Shown here one piece after another: positions 35,537 to 47,124 of a DNA stretch of 64,000 nt. Position 1 is the first letter of the stretch. Each line of letters begins with the position of its first letter. Position numbers and translations under genes: made by a program. The notes below the pieces were generated by a model that saw nothing but the letters and a program-made list of their open reading frames with translations, ran no database searches and had not been told where the DNA came from. The stretch comes from Arthonia radiata (Eukaryota > Ascomycota > Arthoniomycetes > Arthoniales > Arthoniaceae), in assembly GCA_002989075.1 (NCBI GenBank), contig PSQN01000003.1:875366-939365 (forward strand), given 5' to 3'.

Positions 35537-36190
35537 TCAATCCTCATGCGCCGGTTCCTCATTCACCGGTTCCTGATACACTGGTTCAAAGGTGTCGTTA
35601 CTCTGCGGCTTTCCCGCTTCCCAATCATCCTTCAGCTTCTGCCCGACTGGCGTGAGTCGATGTTTCTTCGGCTTCTTCAACGGCTCATCTATCGTCGCCG
35701 ACGGCTGTTTGACTTTCCGCATTATACCGTTGAGTTGCTCCATCAGGTCAAACCTATCTTCACTCCACGCATGCAATTGCAGTTTCTGCACGGCTGCTGG
35801 TTGATGCTTCGCGGCATGCTCTACTGATTCGATGTCCGCTTGGTCTGCGCGCCCTTCATATAACCTTAAGAGCGCTTCTTGATGACGCTGTTGTTGTTTC
35901 TCTCGGCTTCTCTTCCAGAGGCCTGCAACCGTGCTCGCTCCGATCACCGCCGTAAAGGTGTGCTTGATGGCGTCGAAATCGGGCGTTGGCAATACGGCGG
36001 CTGTACCTGATGATACTTCCCGAGACGTACACGTGCAATGATCTGGTAATTCTCTGCTGAGCGAGTGTGTCTGTAACGCAAGGTCGAGTAACCTGTACCC
36101 GAAACATGAGAGCATTCTGTGATTTTCACTCCCTAAATACGACATGGGCGGCTCTGGACAGGTAGCAACATACGTCGCGAAATTATACAT
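35537..36190 (-). CDS. Uncharacterised small protein, about 217 aa
   Basis: Open frame from the first ATG (36190, MYNFATYVATCPEPPMSYLG); the upstream extension to 36253 begins at a TTG. The middle has a short hydrophobic/helical segment (FTAVIGASTVAGLWKRSR) followed by a charged helix (EKQQQRHQEALLRLYEG). The C-terminal third carries a basic patch (EPLKKPKKHRLTPVGQKLKD), a possible nuclear signal, and an acidic tail with an imperfect repeat (PVYQEPVNEEPAHED). No family recognised. The true start could lie in an upstream exon. Confidence 0.5.
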   Translation of the reverse strand: MYNFATYVATCPEPPMSYLGSENHRMLSCFGYRLLDLALQTHSLSRELPDHCTCTSREVSSGTAAVLPTPDFDAIKHTFTAVIGASTVAGLWKRSREKQQQRHQEALLRLYEGRADQADIESVEHAAKHQPAAVQKLQLHAWSEDRFDLMEQLNGIMRKVKQPSATIDEPLKKPKKHRLTPVGQKLKDDWEAGKPQSNDTFEPVYQEPVNEEPAHED

Positions 36191-36940
36191 ACAAGTCCGG
36201 GCGTCGGCCACACTACTAGGTTTGCTTGTCCAAGAAGATGAAACGCGCGCCAAGTGTAGAATATGTTTCAGTCGCGAGTTGACCCTATTTGAGTCTAAAT
36301 CGTGGAGAATGGGAAGCTAAAGAATTGGGGTGGAACTTTTGAGCAAGAATGGTGTTAATGACTGTCTACGGGAGAATGCGCGGCGGCGTGAAGACGGTGG
36401 TGAGTGGCGCTTGAGTTGACGCAGAGCTAGCTTTACCAGCTCTGGATGTAATTGCTGCGGTCATGACAGTAGTTCGATTTGGGTAGTGATCGTTAGATCG
36501 AAACATCAGTCAGTGGTGAACAGTGGTAATTGCAGCTGAAGATCCATATGTGCCAGGGACACCGTGACGCGATCGAAGGTCCTTCGCTCGCCTTGACATG
36601 TACAGCCTCTTAACTAAGCCATCGTGGTCGATGAGCATCATGTCTGTATACGCACGAAGCTGGAAACAGAGAGATCGCCTGCAGTGAAGCGCAGAGGTGA
36701 ACTGTAATGATCTGCACGCATGTGGCATTGCCTGGTGGACTGCAGAGAAACGCGCTAGGCCCAATTTGACCAAGCGTGCTTTCGGACTATCTTTGTCACG
36801 AGATTCAAGATGCGTCGCGTCTCGAAGGGCGCGTCGTTCCAACGCGTCCTGACCGCGCCCATTCAATGTTCGTCTTATTTCTGCACGCCCCCTCCCTTAT
36901 GCAATTACACCATTGTTGTTGAGCACTGTCAGCGTGAAAC
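36191..36940. other. Intergenic, divergent promoter region
   Basis: Upstream of DNA polymerase alpha (plus) and of the small minus-strand gene. No gene or RNA recognised. Confidence 0.5.
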
Positions 36941-39900
36941 ATGCCTATCAAAGCAGGCGCCGCTGCTCGACTTGCAGAACTCCGAGCTCTTCGCGCGTCC
37001 GGCAAGACTCGCATTTCCACGTACGAGGTTGAAGACGTCGAAAATGTGTATGACGAGGTCGATGACGAGGGATACAAGAAGATTGTGCGCAACCGACTAG
37101 ATCAGGATGACTTCGTCGTTGGAGACACCGGCGAGGGATATGCCGACGACGGCCGCGAAGACTGGCAAGCCGAACGCCATCAGTACTACACCGAGGAAAG
37201 CGAGAGTGACACCGAGCTTCCACAACGCGGGAAAGGAAGTAAGTGCACACTTGCTGATCATCTATCGACCATCACTGACATAACACTCTAGCTAAACGGA
37301 AACGCGAGCACGACAAGGAGGCACAGCGAAAGATTGACGATGGCATCGGGAAATACTTCAGTGCAAATCCAGCAGCTGCTCCTGCGAAGCCCAAGGTACG
37401 CTGTGAATCACACACGTTCTGTGATATGTTGCTGATCGTGACAGCCCGTTGCAACCGCCGAAGATGCTGCTTTCATGGCCGACCTGCTCGGTGAAGTCAA
37501 CGTCAACGTCGTCGCAAGTCGAAAGCCTTCGTCGCGTCGTCCTGTGAAAGATGAGACCCGACGAAAAACACGCATTCTGTCACCGCCCTTGACCGGTTCC
37601 CGCGAGCGCAAAGTCCGGCAAGATTCTGCGAGACCTCTACCAGCATCCAACCCCGCCCTAGGGAATGTCCAAGATGATGACGACGGCTACCAACCAGCAA
37701 TGGGCGATGATGATCACAACACGCCAATGAGCGACCCTCCTCTTCCTTCCTCGCCCATTGCACGTGCAGTCGAGCGAAAAGGTCAAGAGGTCATCAAGCA
37801 AGAAGAGGCGTCTGATGAGGACGACATGATGGAGGTCACCCAAGTGCAAGGTCACTCCGCCGCCCATACATCAAATGTCAATATGGCAGGCTCGCGACCT
37901 TCACTAAGGCCGAAAAAGATCGAGAAGCCCAACTTGCCCACGCCAGAAAGCTCATCACCTACTCGGCCGGCCGCGGACGCGCAAGTTGACGCATCTTCAT
38001 GGAATGATATCAGCAACAAGCTCAATGTCGTCAGCAGTCCAGCTACAGAGACTGCAAGTGTTGGGAAACTTGCTTCACAGGACGCGATCGAGGAAGATGG
38101 CAGCCTTCGTTTCTTCTGGGTCGACTATACCGAGCTCAACGGCAGCTTACTGCTCTTCGGGAAGGTGAGAAACAAAAAGACTGGCAGCTATGTCAGTTGC
38201 TTCGTCAAGGTCGACAACATTCTCCGAAAGCTGTTCTTTCTCCCACGCGAGCATCGACACAAGAACGGCAGAGAGTTTTCCGATGAGGTGGAGATGGGCG
38301 ACGTCTTCGAAGAAGTCGACAGTCTCATGTCGAAAATGCGTGTCGGCATGCACAAGATCAAGCCATGTTCTCGCAAGTATGCATTCGAGCTGTCACAGGT
38401 GCCACGCGAGGCGGAGTATCTCAAGCTCCTCTACCCGTATGACAAGCCAGCCATTTCTATGGACATGCAAGGCGAGACATACTCGCATGTCTTCGGTACC
38501 AACACATCCATGTTCGAACAGTTCGTGTTATGGAAGAACATCATGGGGCCATGTTGGCTCAAGATCGACGACGCGGACTTCACCGCAGTCAATAACGCTT
38601 CCTGGTGCAAGCTTGAGGTGCAAGTCGGAAAGCCTGGTAATATTTGCACATTGGGTGACTCTGACAACCTGGAAGCGCCCCCAATGACATTGATGAGTCT
38701 TGCTTTGAGGACGTCAATGAACGAGAAGGAGAACAAGCAAGAGATTGTCGTGGCGAGCGCTCGCATTTACGAGAACGTATCGCTGACTGACACAACCCCA
38801 GCTGAAAAGATGCCCTGCAAGACACTGACAGTGATCCGTCCACCCGGCGACAACTTCCCGACCGGCTTCAAAGTTGAGGCTGACAAGCACAAAGGAATTG
38901 TGAGGCTTGAACGGTCTGAACAAGGTCTTTTGAGCTGGTTCCTAGCTCAGTTTCAGCGCATAGACCCGGATGTTCTTGTGGGCCATCGACTTGAAGATCT
39001 CGACTACAGCGTGCTCTTAAGCAGATTAAGAGAACGTAAAACGCCTGGCTGGCACCGTATTGGGCGTCTTCGAAGAAGCGAGTGGCCGAAAAACATCGGC
39101 AAAGGCGGCAACAGCTTCTTCACTGAGCGTCAACTCGTTGCTGGACGTCTGATGGTCGATCTGGGCAACGATATGGGAAAGGTAAGCCATGCAGTACCAT
39201 TCATGTGTCGACGGTGTGCTGACTTTGATCACAGTCTCTCATGACGAAATGTCAGTCATGGTCCCTTGCCGAGATGTGCGAGCTGGTGCTGGGCAAAGGC
39301 TTCGTCCGGCGCGATATTGACAACGAGACCGCTTTGCGCACCTGGGCCTCCACTCGCGAAGGCTTGATGAACTACCTCCGTCATTGCGAGACCGACACTT
39401 TCTTCATCGCTGCGATTGCCCTCAAGGTTCAGATGCTGCCTTTGACCAAAGTCTTGACCAATCTTGCAGGCAACTCCTGGGCGAGAACGCTCACAGGAAC
39501 TCGCGCTGAGCGAAATGAATACATTTTGTTGCACGAGTTCCATCGTAACAAATATATATGTCCTGACAAAGTGTTCAACAAGGCCAAATCCAAGCTTGAC
39601 GAGGCAGAACCCGCCCAAGATGGCGAGGAAGGCACCGATAGCAAGAAGAAAGATAAATTTCAAGGCGGTTTGGTCTTTGAACCCGAGAAGGGCCTTTACG
39701 ACCGCTGCGTGCTTGTCATGGATTTCAACTCTTTGTACCCTTCCATCATCCAGGAGTACAACATCTGCTTTACCACTGTCAGCCGTGGCCACCTCGCAGG
39801 GACCGACGAGCGCGTGCCCGAGCCCCCATCAGAAGAACAAGAGAAAGGCGTACTTCCTCGTCTCATCGCTACCCTTGTCAACCGCCGAAGGGAGGTGAAA

Positions 39901-41505
39901 AAGCTCATGAAAGACAAGACCGCTACGTCCGACCAGCTCGCGACCTGGGACATCAAGCAACTTGCCCTAAAGCTTACGGCCAACTCCATGTACGGCTGTC
40001 TCGGCTACACCAAATCTCGCTTCTATGCTCGACCCCTCGCCATGCTCACTACCTTCAAAGGCCGCGAGATCCTGCGCTCCACCAAGGAGCTTGCTGAACA
40101 GCGTCTCTTGCAGGTCATCTACGGCGATACAGACTCCGTCATGATCAACACGAACTCCGACTCCATCAAGGACGCTCTGAAGATCGGTGCCGAATTCAAA
40201 GAAGCAGTCAACGCCCGCTACCGCCTCCTCGAAATCGACATTGACAACGTCTTCCGCCGCATCTTGTTGCACGCAAAGAAGAAGTACGCAGCCATCAACA
40301 TGGTCGACGTAGACGGGAAGTACATCGAGAAGCTCGAAGTCAAAGGCCTCGACATGCGGAGAAGGGAATACTGCGCCCTCTCCAAAGAAACTTCCTCCAC
40401 CCTCCTCAACCTCCTCCTCTCCGGCGAAGACCCCGAAACCACCGTCTCGAAGATCCACGCCCACCTCCGCGACCTGTCAACCCACATGCGCAACTTCGAA
40501 GTCCCCATGCACAAGTACATCATCTTCACCCAACTCTCCAAAGCACCCTCAGAATACCCGCACGCGAAATCCATGCCCTCGGTACAAGTCGCCAACAAGC
40601 TCATCAGCCGCGGCAAAGCCGTGAGGGCCAAAGACGTCATGTCCTTCGTCATCACCGGCACGAACAACGGATCTCAAGAATCCGCGTCGAGCAACGCTAT
40701 GCCACAGGAAGACTGCTTGCGCCCAGATACGGAGCTGAAGCCCGACATTGACTACTACCTGCACAAGCAAATTTTGCCACCAGTGGAACGTCTCTGCGCG
40801 CCTGTCTCACTGACTAATGTGACGAGACTGGCAGAGTGTCTGGGCCTGGACACGAGTAAATACCGCGTCTCGCGCGTCGCGGAAAACAAGGAAGACGGCG
40901 AGATCCGCCCGCTGGACAGTCAGGTGCCCGATCATGTTCGCTTCGCGACCTGCGAGCCGCTGGTCTTCAAGTGCTTGTCCTGCCACAAGCGATCGAGCTA
41001 TCGCGGGCTGTTGGATCCAGAGACCTCAGGGCTGGTGACGCACAGCGGCATGACGTGCACCTCCTGCTCGACGCCGTTCCGGAACTTGACTGTCGTCGCG
41101 CAGGTGGAAGCGCAGATCCGCGCTTTGCTGGCGAAGTACTACGAAGGCTGGCTTGTTTGCGACGACCCAGCTTGTGGCAACCGGACGCGGCAGATGAGTG
41201 TGTACGGCCAACGGTGTCTTGGCCCACGAGGTCTGGCTAGAGGATGTCTTGGGAAGATGCACTGGGAGTTTGGGGAGAGCCAGGTGTGGAATCAGCTTGT
41301 GTTTTGGGAGCGCGCGTTCGATGTGGAGAGGGTGGCGAAGGCGGAGGGGAAGGAGGTGGATGAGAAGGTGAAGGTGTTGGCGGAGGTGAATCGAGTGAGG
41401 ATGGGGACGGTGAAGGGCGTGGTTAAGGGGTACTTGAATAAGAATGGGCGGCAGTTTGTGGATATGGGGGGGTTGTTTGGATTTGCTGCTACGGGGTTGG
41501 TGTAA
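36941..41505 (+). CDS. POL1: DNA polymerase alpha catalytic subunit
   Basis: Exons 36941-37238, 37292-37395, 37445-39181 and 39235-41505 join in phase to 1469 aa, the family length. The N-terminus ([20 protein letters not shown]) is the Pol alpha N-terminal domain, followed by a disordered linker. Then comes the inactive exonuclease domain, then the B-family motifs: [19 protein letters not shown] (region II), [13 protein letters not shown] (region III) and [12 protein letters not shown] (region I, two catalytic Asp). The C-terminal zinc region shows [36 protein letters not shown] and [15 protein letters not shown], which bind the B subunit. The enzyme extends primase primers at nuclear origins and lagging strands. 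Confidence 0.98.
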
Positions 41506-41812
41506 GGTGCTAATTCCTCTCTGGTGTTCGGTCAGGAAAATGATCGAATCCTTTCCAACGTTTGATGCCGGAATTCTTCTATGGTGAGCTGCCTTGTGCA
41601 GTTCTTCCACAGACCTCCACGTGAACGTTGAGCTCTCAGCGTAAGGTGTTGGCAACCTGTGACGATACGACCTTGAGAGTGCTGCCCGTGCCATTCACGT
41701 GGCCATTCGCTGGCACAAGCTCCATGGCTCCAATTCTGAAGGCACGATATGCGGTGTGCACGCTGTACAAGATGCGCGCGGACGTGACAAGGTTTTCCGC
41801 CTTGCGCCTCCC
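41506..41812. other. Convergent intergenic region
   Basis: Short gap between the 3' ends of POL1 (plus) and the unnamed gene (minus). Nothing seen. Confidence 0.5.
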
Positions 41813-42620
41813 CTAAGCAATCTTCTCCCTCGTCTCATCCTCAAACACATGCCACGCCGTGACCTCCTCCCTCCACGCCTCGAGCATATATTCCGGAACC
41901 CGACCTTCATCGCGAAGCCTCGTCAGCTTCGCCTGCGCCGCCTCGATCATCAATAGCGCGAGCTTGCCCATGCGCACAACCGGTTTCCTGCTGCCGAAGA
42001 GCTCGGTACCACCGTAGTTGCGCCGTTGCTTTGCGTGTGTGCGCTCGGTGTACATCCATTTGCGCTGGGGGTGCTGTTAGTAATGGACTGAAGTGGACAG
42101 CAGTGGAAATGGGTTGCTTGACGGGGTGTTCAAGAGCATTTGCGATAGGACAGTGTCTGACTGCTTTATAGACCCTTGACATGGTCAATAGAGGGGTTGC
42201 ATTTACCTCTTCTGTAGTCGACTGCTGAAGCCGTCCCTTCGAGCCGAGGTCGATGGACCACTTGTAGTCGTTCCAGGACTTCTTCTCCAGTGCGTCACCC
42301 TGCATTGCCACAGACGTTCGCTGCTGTTCTTCAGCCAGCTCCATTGCCCGTTTCAGGTAGTCGCGGGCGCCTTTTAATTCATCTGGGTCGAAACAGTTGT
42401 CGTCCAGGAGGTATGCTTGTGAGGCGATGAGTGACAGTAGCTCAGGATCGGTGGTCGCTGCCTACAAAGATGCATTCAGTACAATATTCTCGATACAGTT
42501 CACACACTAGCAGGGGCAAGTTCCGAAACAGTGTCAATTGAGGTGGCGCCAGCTGACGGGCTTTCAAAGGATTGCAGAGAGTGTGTGTAGTCAATATGCG
42601 ATTGCTGGGAATCTTACCAT
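41813..42620 (-). CDS. Uncharacterised 169-aa protein with an ATG-only first coding exon
   Basis: Exons 42620-42618 (just ATG), 42461-42207 and 42064-41813 join in phase to 169 aa. The ATG is directly followed by a GTAAGA donor. The next exon opens AATTDPELLSLIASQAYLLD and continues with a helical region (ARDYLKRAMELAEEQQRTSV). The last exon has TERTHAKQRRNYGGTELFG and helical SRKPVVRMGKLALLMIEAAQ, ending HVFEDETREKIA. No signal peptide or membrane helix. I do not recognise the family. The alternative, a longer upstream frame to 42759, starts at TTG and joins out of phase, so it is disfavoured. Confidence 0.62.
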
Positions 42621-42890
42621 GTTGCGAAGCCGCTACGCTGCAAATTGTGAATTCTTTTGCAGCGTTGTCGGCGACCCGTCTGCCGGCGTTGCTCGAGAAG
42701 GACTGCTGTAAACTGCCTGGAGCTCTGCGGGAAATGCTGCTCGGGATGCTTTGTGCCAAACGCAGCTTCGCAGTTCAGTTGAGATTATTGTGTGATTACC
42801 AACGTTGTGTATCTCCGGCTTCTATGCGTAGCCACTCGTTTGCCTCACTCCAACCTCACCCCAACCACTTCCAGGGCGCGGCGATCATCA

Positions 42891-43540
42891 TCACGTGACT
42901 GCAAATGCCATATGCAAACGAGCCAATCTTAGCGTCTTGGCTTCAACGTAAAAAGGCCCAGTCGCTCTTCCTCTTCCTCTCCTTCTTTCTCCTCTTCAGC
43001 GATTCGTCTGCTCACCCACATGCGGCCGAGTTTCAGACGGATCGCTCCATTGGCTTCGTGTGAGCAGGTTTCGCCTTGGCCAAATGTAAACCATCCATCA
43101 ACGCAAAATGCGGTGATCAAAAACAATGTTGTCGCTCCCAAGGAGCGATGACACCCACACATGGTCCTTTCCCAGGTCCTCTCTGCCGCTTCAATCTGAA
43201 GTGAATCCCCAGCAATGGGGGCCTGGATGGGTTCCACAGGCGCCACTTGAGGCAGGTTCTCCGTGGACGGTCTGTGCAGCAGTAAAAGCAAAGTCGCCGG
43301 CGTGAACAGCATGGAAATCGATCCGGTGTCGTCGAAGTGCTGTGAGACCGCCCTGCGCCCTGCGTGTGTTCGCATGCGCGGGTCACTGGAAACAGTGAAC
43401 AAGAGTCAAGAGTCTTTCGTGCGATCCGCCTTTGCTGTCACTCTTCTTCCCTACCCCAGCCCACCCCCTCCCGTCACTCTTCCACCCTGCCCCCCTCTTC
43501 TTTGGTACACTGGCATTGTATGCTGGTGACCGAGGAAGAG
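42891..43540. repeat. Unknown duplicated element, copy A
   Basis: Shares collinear blocks with copy B at 43732-44651: CACGTGA (42892), TTAGCGTCTTGGCT (42929), a pyrimidine-rich tract, a GCAGGTTTCGCC block, CCCAGCAATGGGGGCC (43208), GAGGCAGGTTCTCC (43249), GCCGGCGTGAAC (43296), a CCTTTGCTGTC..CTACCCCAG block and CTGGTGACCGAGGAAGAG (43523). No conserved reading frame links the copies. A 157-codon minus-strand frame over copy A lacks an ATG near its start and is not kept in copy B. Confidence 0.7.
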
Positions 43541-43731
43541 CTGATCATATTATGCTGCAGAGACGTTTCAGTGCTCGAATCGCTGCCTCTATCGTGCTCT
43601 CTCAATGAAGCTTCGTCTCAGCTCGTCTCAAGTCAAATCAAGAGGCCCGAAGCAACTCTGCTGCGTTCGCCCGCGCGCCACGTCTTGACCGAGTTCACCT
43701 TTTAGATGGCCCCTACCCAAGCAATGATCAG

Positions 43732-44651
43732 CACGTGATATCACCGGTTTAGCGTCTTGGCTGCTCGTACAAATGATTCTGCTTCCTTGCGGCTTCCTCT
43801 CTTCCTTTCTTTCTCTTCATCGAGCTCCTACACCAGTAATCCAGTTCGATCCATCAACTCTGGGCGTGCAGGTTTCGCCAAAGTTTATGCAAGCCCATTC
43901 CTCATCAACTCCGTTCGGCCGCTGCTCCGCACGGAGGGTTGGCTGGGTTCGGGGTATGATGGGAGAATGGCCACAACCTTGCTGTAGATCCGTCAGCAAA
44001 ATGTCTGGCTGGAGCGACGGCGAAGGAAAGTCCTCTCCGTGTCTCTGCAACAAACACAACGTGACTTAACGCGTCGTTGGAGGACACGGGTCGAGGCCAT
44101 CGCTACCATTTACCAAACCCTTTGATACGTCGAAGGAACCCTCGCGATGCTTGAAACACGCCCTGTCCGCCGCGCTCGTGGTGGGGCGCACCAATCGACA
44201 ACGCTTCGCCGACGTCGAGTGGCAATACCCAGCAATGGGGGCCGACAGGGGCCCTGTGGAACGTCACGGCGAGGCAGGTTCTCCTGTGGCGTTTCTGCAG
44301 GGCAGAGAAGACCAAGGCGCCGGCGTGAACCAGTATGAGCTCCGAGCAGGTTTCGGGTTCGTATTGGGAAGCTTATGGCACCTGCGCGTTGTCCATGTGC
44401 GCGCTGGTTGGGCCGTGGATGGATATGCGCAGGTCAATGCTTTGGATACATGGTCCAGGTGACCTCAGAGCGGTGGGCAAGAAAGTAAGAAAGCAAGAAA
44501 GAAAGATGTTTCGTGGAACTCGCCTTCGCTGTCGCTCTTCCCCCCTACCCCAGTCCACCCCTCACCCTCTTCGCCATCCCTGTCACTCTTTCCCCCTGCC
44601 CTTGCCTTTTCTTCGGCACGCTGGTCATACTTACTGGTGACCGAGGAAGAG
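43732..44651. repeat. Unknown duplicated element, copy B
   Basis: Second copy, same orientation as copy A, with the same blocks in the same order: CACGTGA (43732), TTAGCGTCTTGGCT (43749), GCAGGTTTCGCC, CCCAGCAATGGGGGCC (44228), GAGGCAGGTTCTCC (44271), GCCGGCGTGAAC (44319) and CTGGTGACCGAGGAAGAG (44634). Spacing in the central part is nearly the same (41-48 nt between neighbouring blocks in both). It is about 270 nt longer overall. Could be a diverged mobile element, a duplicated non-coding RNA gene or a dead gene pair. Confidence 0.7.
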
Positions 44652-44668
44652 ATCGATAGCTCCCGAAA

Positions 44669-46413
44669 TTATTTTGCAGCTGTGGCGGCAAGCCCCATAT
44701 CCCAAAAGCCTATTTCCATCTTCGTTGCCCTGGCAAAGATGTCGACTAACTGTTCGACTCGCTTGGCGCTGACATCCCTCGCATGCCGCTCAATGAGCTC
44801 CTTGCCCTTGTCGACCGCAGTCCGAAAGTCATGACCACTGTAAGTCTCTACCCACTTCCAGTATTTGTTACCCTCTCGTACACTCTCAGGGTCATTGATC
44901 AGATGCTCAGCAATAGCACCATAGCCAAGCAGACACGGCGCCAGCGCGATCTGCAATGCGAACCAGTCTTCTCGCTGACCGATGTCAAGGACATAACGAG
45001 TGTAGGATGTCGTCGCCATGTCTTCCTCGTGACGTTCAATATCAGCTCTGCTAAGACCGAAGTCCGCACAGTATGAGAGGTGCAACTGCATCTCCGTTTT
45101 CATGTGGGCTACAATGCTGGCTGAGGTCACGGTGTCTTCAAGAGTTGGAGCTTTATAAGAAGCAAGAGCGTTTGCCCGAGCGAAGGAGATGAGGAACAGA
45201 TAGTCTTGAATGAGGTAGTGCTTGAATGCTTGTTCTGGTAGTGTGCCTTTGGCGAGTTGACGCACAAACGGGTGATGAAGATGGCGATGCCAAAGAGGCT
45301 CGATATGCGGGTGGCGAAGAAAATAGTCAAGGAAGCGATCTGGCGCGAATGGAAGCATGTAGGTCGAGTGAAAGTGGTTGATAGGACCTGAACCTGAGCC
45401 TAGAGGTGCGCTGGTTTTGATGCCAGCGGAGACGTAGTCACGCGCTGACCGTATGGCTTGAAGGATGGTGCGGCCAAGGGCGAGCTGGCATGCAATTGCA
45501 GCTGGTGTACTGGTTAGCGGCGCTCATCAGTGGAAGACAGAGCGCATACAAGCAAGGCTACACCCAGTGCCGTGGGTGTTCTTGCTGTTGATATATTCAG
45601 ACTCAAAGACGTGAGTCTCACCCGCCCCACATAGCACGTCAACGACGAGATGCTGCTGAGCCCCGTCATTCGAGACAATGCGGTCTTTAGTCAATGGTAA
45701 GTGTCCGCCTTTTAGCAGTACATGCTGGCACCCAAGCTGCTGAATAGCGCTGGCAATGCGCTTCAGATCAGCAATACTGGCAGGCGGCTCAACGCCTTGC
45801 CCCTCGTTCTTGAGTAACAGAATCGCTTCGGGGATGTTGGGAGTCAAAATAAAAGTGAGTGGCAAAAGCTTGACGCGGAGAGAATCGACGGCTTCTTCTG
45901 GCAAGAGCTGAGCGCCACTGGTTGACACCATCACCTGCGAGTCTCAGCATAAGCTGAGACCAGGAGGTCGGCGTGTCATACTGGATCTACGACTGATCGG
46001 CTGATATGGTGCCACGCAAACGCTTCCGCGACCATGTCGACGGTGTCCTTGGACGCAAGCATTCCTTTACCCATGAATCAGATATGCCAAAAATGCACGT
46101 GATTGCAATGAGGAAGCTTAATATACCTGTCTTGACGACATCGACCCCAATGTCAACGACGCAGGTATCGATCTGCTTTTCAACGAAGGACGTTGGGATG
46201 ATGTGTATACCAGACACTCTCTTGGTATTCTGAGCGGTCAGGGCTGTAGTTGCAGTCATTGCATAGCAGCCATGAGCAGCCATGACTTTCTGGTCTGCTT
46301 CAAGTCCGCTTGAGTCGAGCAGTTAGTAGTGGATGTTGGTGTGAATCACTTGTGACTAACGCGCCGCCCGAGCTATCAGAACCCGCAACCACGAGTATAC
46401 GTCTATTGTTCAT
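44669..46413 (-). CDS. THI20: Bifunctional HMP kinase / TenA thiaminase-II protein (THI20 type)
   Basis: Exons 46413-46361, 46308-46127, 46064-45982, 45934-45550 and 45501-44669 give 511 aa. The N-terminal half is the ribokinase-fold ThiD domain: ILVVAGSDSSGGAGLEADQK, MTATTALTAQNT, LTFILTPNIPEAILLL and the anion-hole motif NTHGTGCSLASAIACQLALG. The C-terminal half is TenA: QAFKHYLIQDYLFLISFARA, and ALAPCLLGYGAIAEHL with a conserved cysteine. The enzyme phosphorylates HMP/HMP-P in thiamin synthesis and salvages pyrimidine from degraded thiamin. The fusion is typical of fungi. Intron 3 (45981-45935) is 47 nt and contains a perfect hairpin. I found no TPP-riboswitch consensus in the introns or 5' region. 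Confidence 0.95.
45941..45960. repeat. Perfect 8-bp hairpin inside a THI20 intron
   Basis: Arms GTCTCAGC and GCTGAGAC enclose a four-base loop. The hairpin occupies 20 of the intron's 47 nt and ends 6 nt before the 3' splice site on the transcribed strand, so it must overlap the branch-point zone. Confidence 0.85.
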
Positions 46414-47124
46414 CCTCTCAACTCATCTTTGGGACTTGATTCGCGCTGTGTATAATTGAAAGAGGAACATCGCGGAGTGATAACGGCAACATTGCTGCCC
46501 CAGTTTTCAGGCATTCACGACCTCATCAACGACGGCAGCATTGTTTCTGACATCTCGCCATCCCATCACAGTATATCTAATGTGCACTCTTAGACATAGA
46601 TAAGGGAAGACCAATTTGATCATGCTACTGATACATGGCAGCTCTAAGGCAGTGCCCTCATGCGGCGAGATAATCCTAGCAATGAAATCTGCCCCAGTTA
46701 ATCGATTGCCGAACTATCTTGGAGTGCGTGATGTTCATGAGAATAATATTGAGCAGCCGTCCCGAGTCTAAATGAGCAACTCCCTTGAATTTGGTAATCC
46801 CATCACCGACATCTGCCATTCAGTTCGGTGAATGCAACCTCTTCCCCTGTCTTCCTATGCCGAACGTGGTGGAGGCGCAGCACAGCCGTCAACATCCGGA
46901 GGATCAGACCAATACTATGAACGCAGGGGGTTTCTGTACGGTCAATTGAGTGACAGAAGTCTCTTGTTGACGTTGCTCGATATAAAAACACTCATGTTTT
47001 GTGACGTCTGCTTCCAGCCCACGAATACTGACACAATCACTACCCACCCGCCAGATTCCTTACTTGGCAGACTGCTTCGCAATCAATAGCGATTTTGAGG
47101 GTGGCGCAGTTTCTCTCGGTTACG
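46414..47124. other. Divergent intergenic region
   Basis: Between the divergent starts of THI20 (minus) and the lipase (plus). Holds both promoters. No gene or RNA recognised. Confidence 0.5.

Noticed and set aside
42929-43402. 157-codon minus-strand frame over duplicated copy A
   Set aside because: Begins at a non-ATG codon, includes a pyrimidine-tract-derived poly-E run and is not preserved in copy B, so it is unlikely to be coding.
42891-44651. Copies A and B as LTRs of a retrotransposon
   Set aside because: The copies are strongly diverged, differ in length by about 270 nt, lack clear TG..CA ends and enclose under 200 nt of internal sequence.
44669-46413. TPP riboswitch in THI20
   Set aside because: The CTGAGA in intron 3 is only part of the simple hairpin; the second conserved half (ACCTGA..GGATAA-type) is absent in the introns and upstream region.
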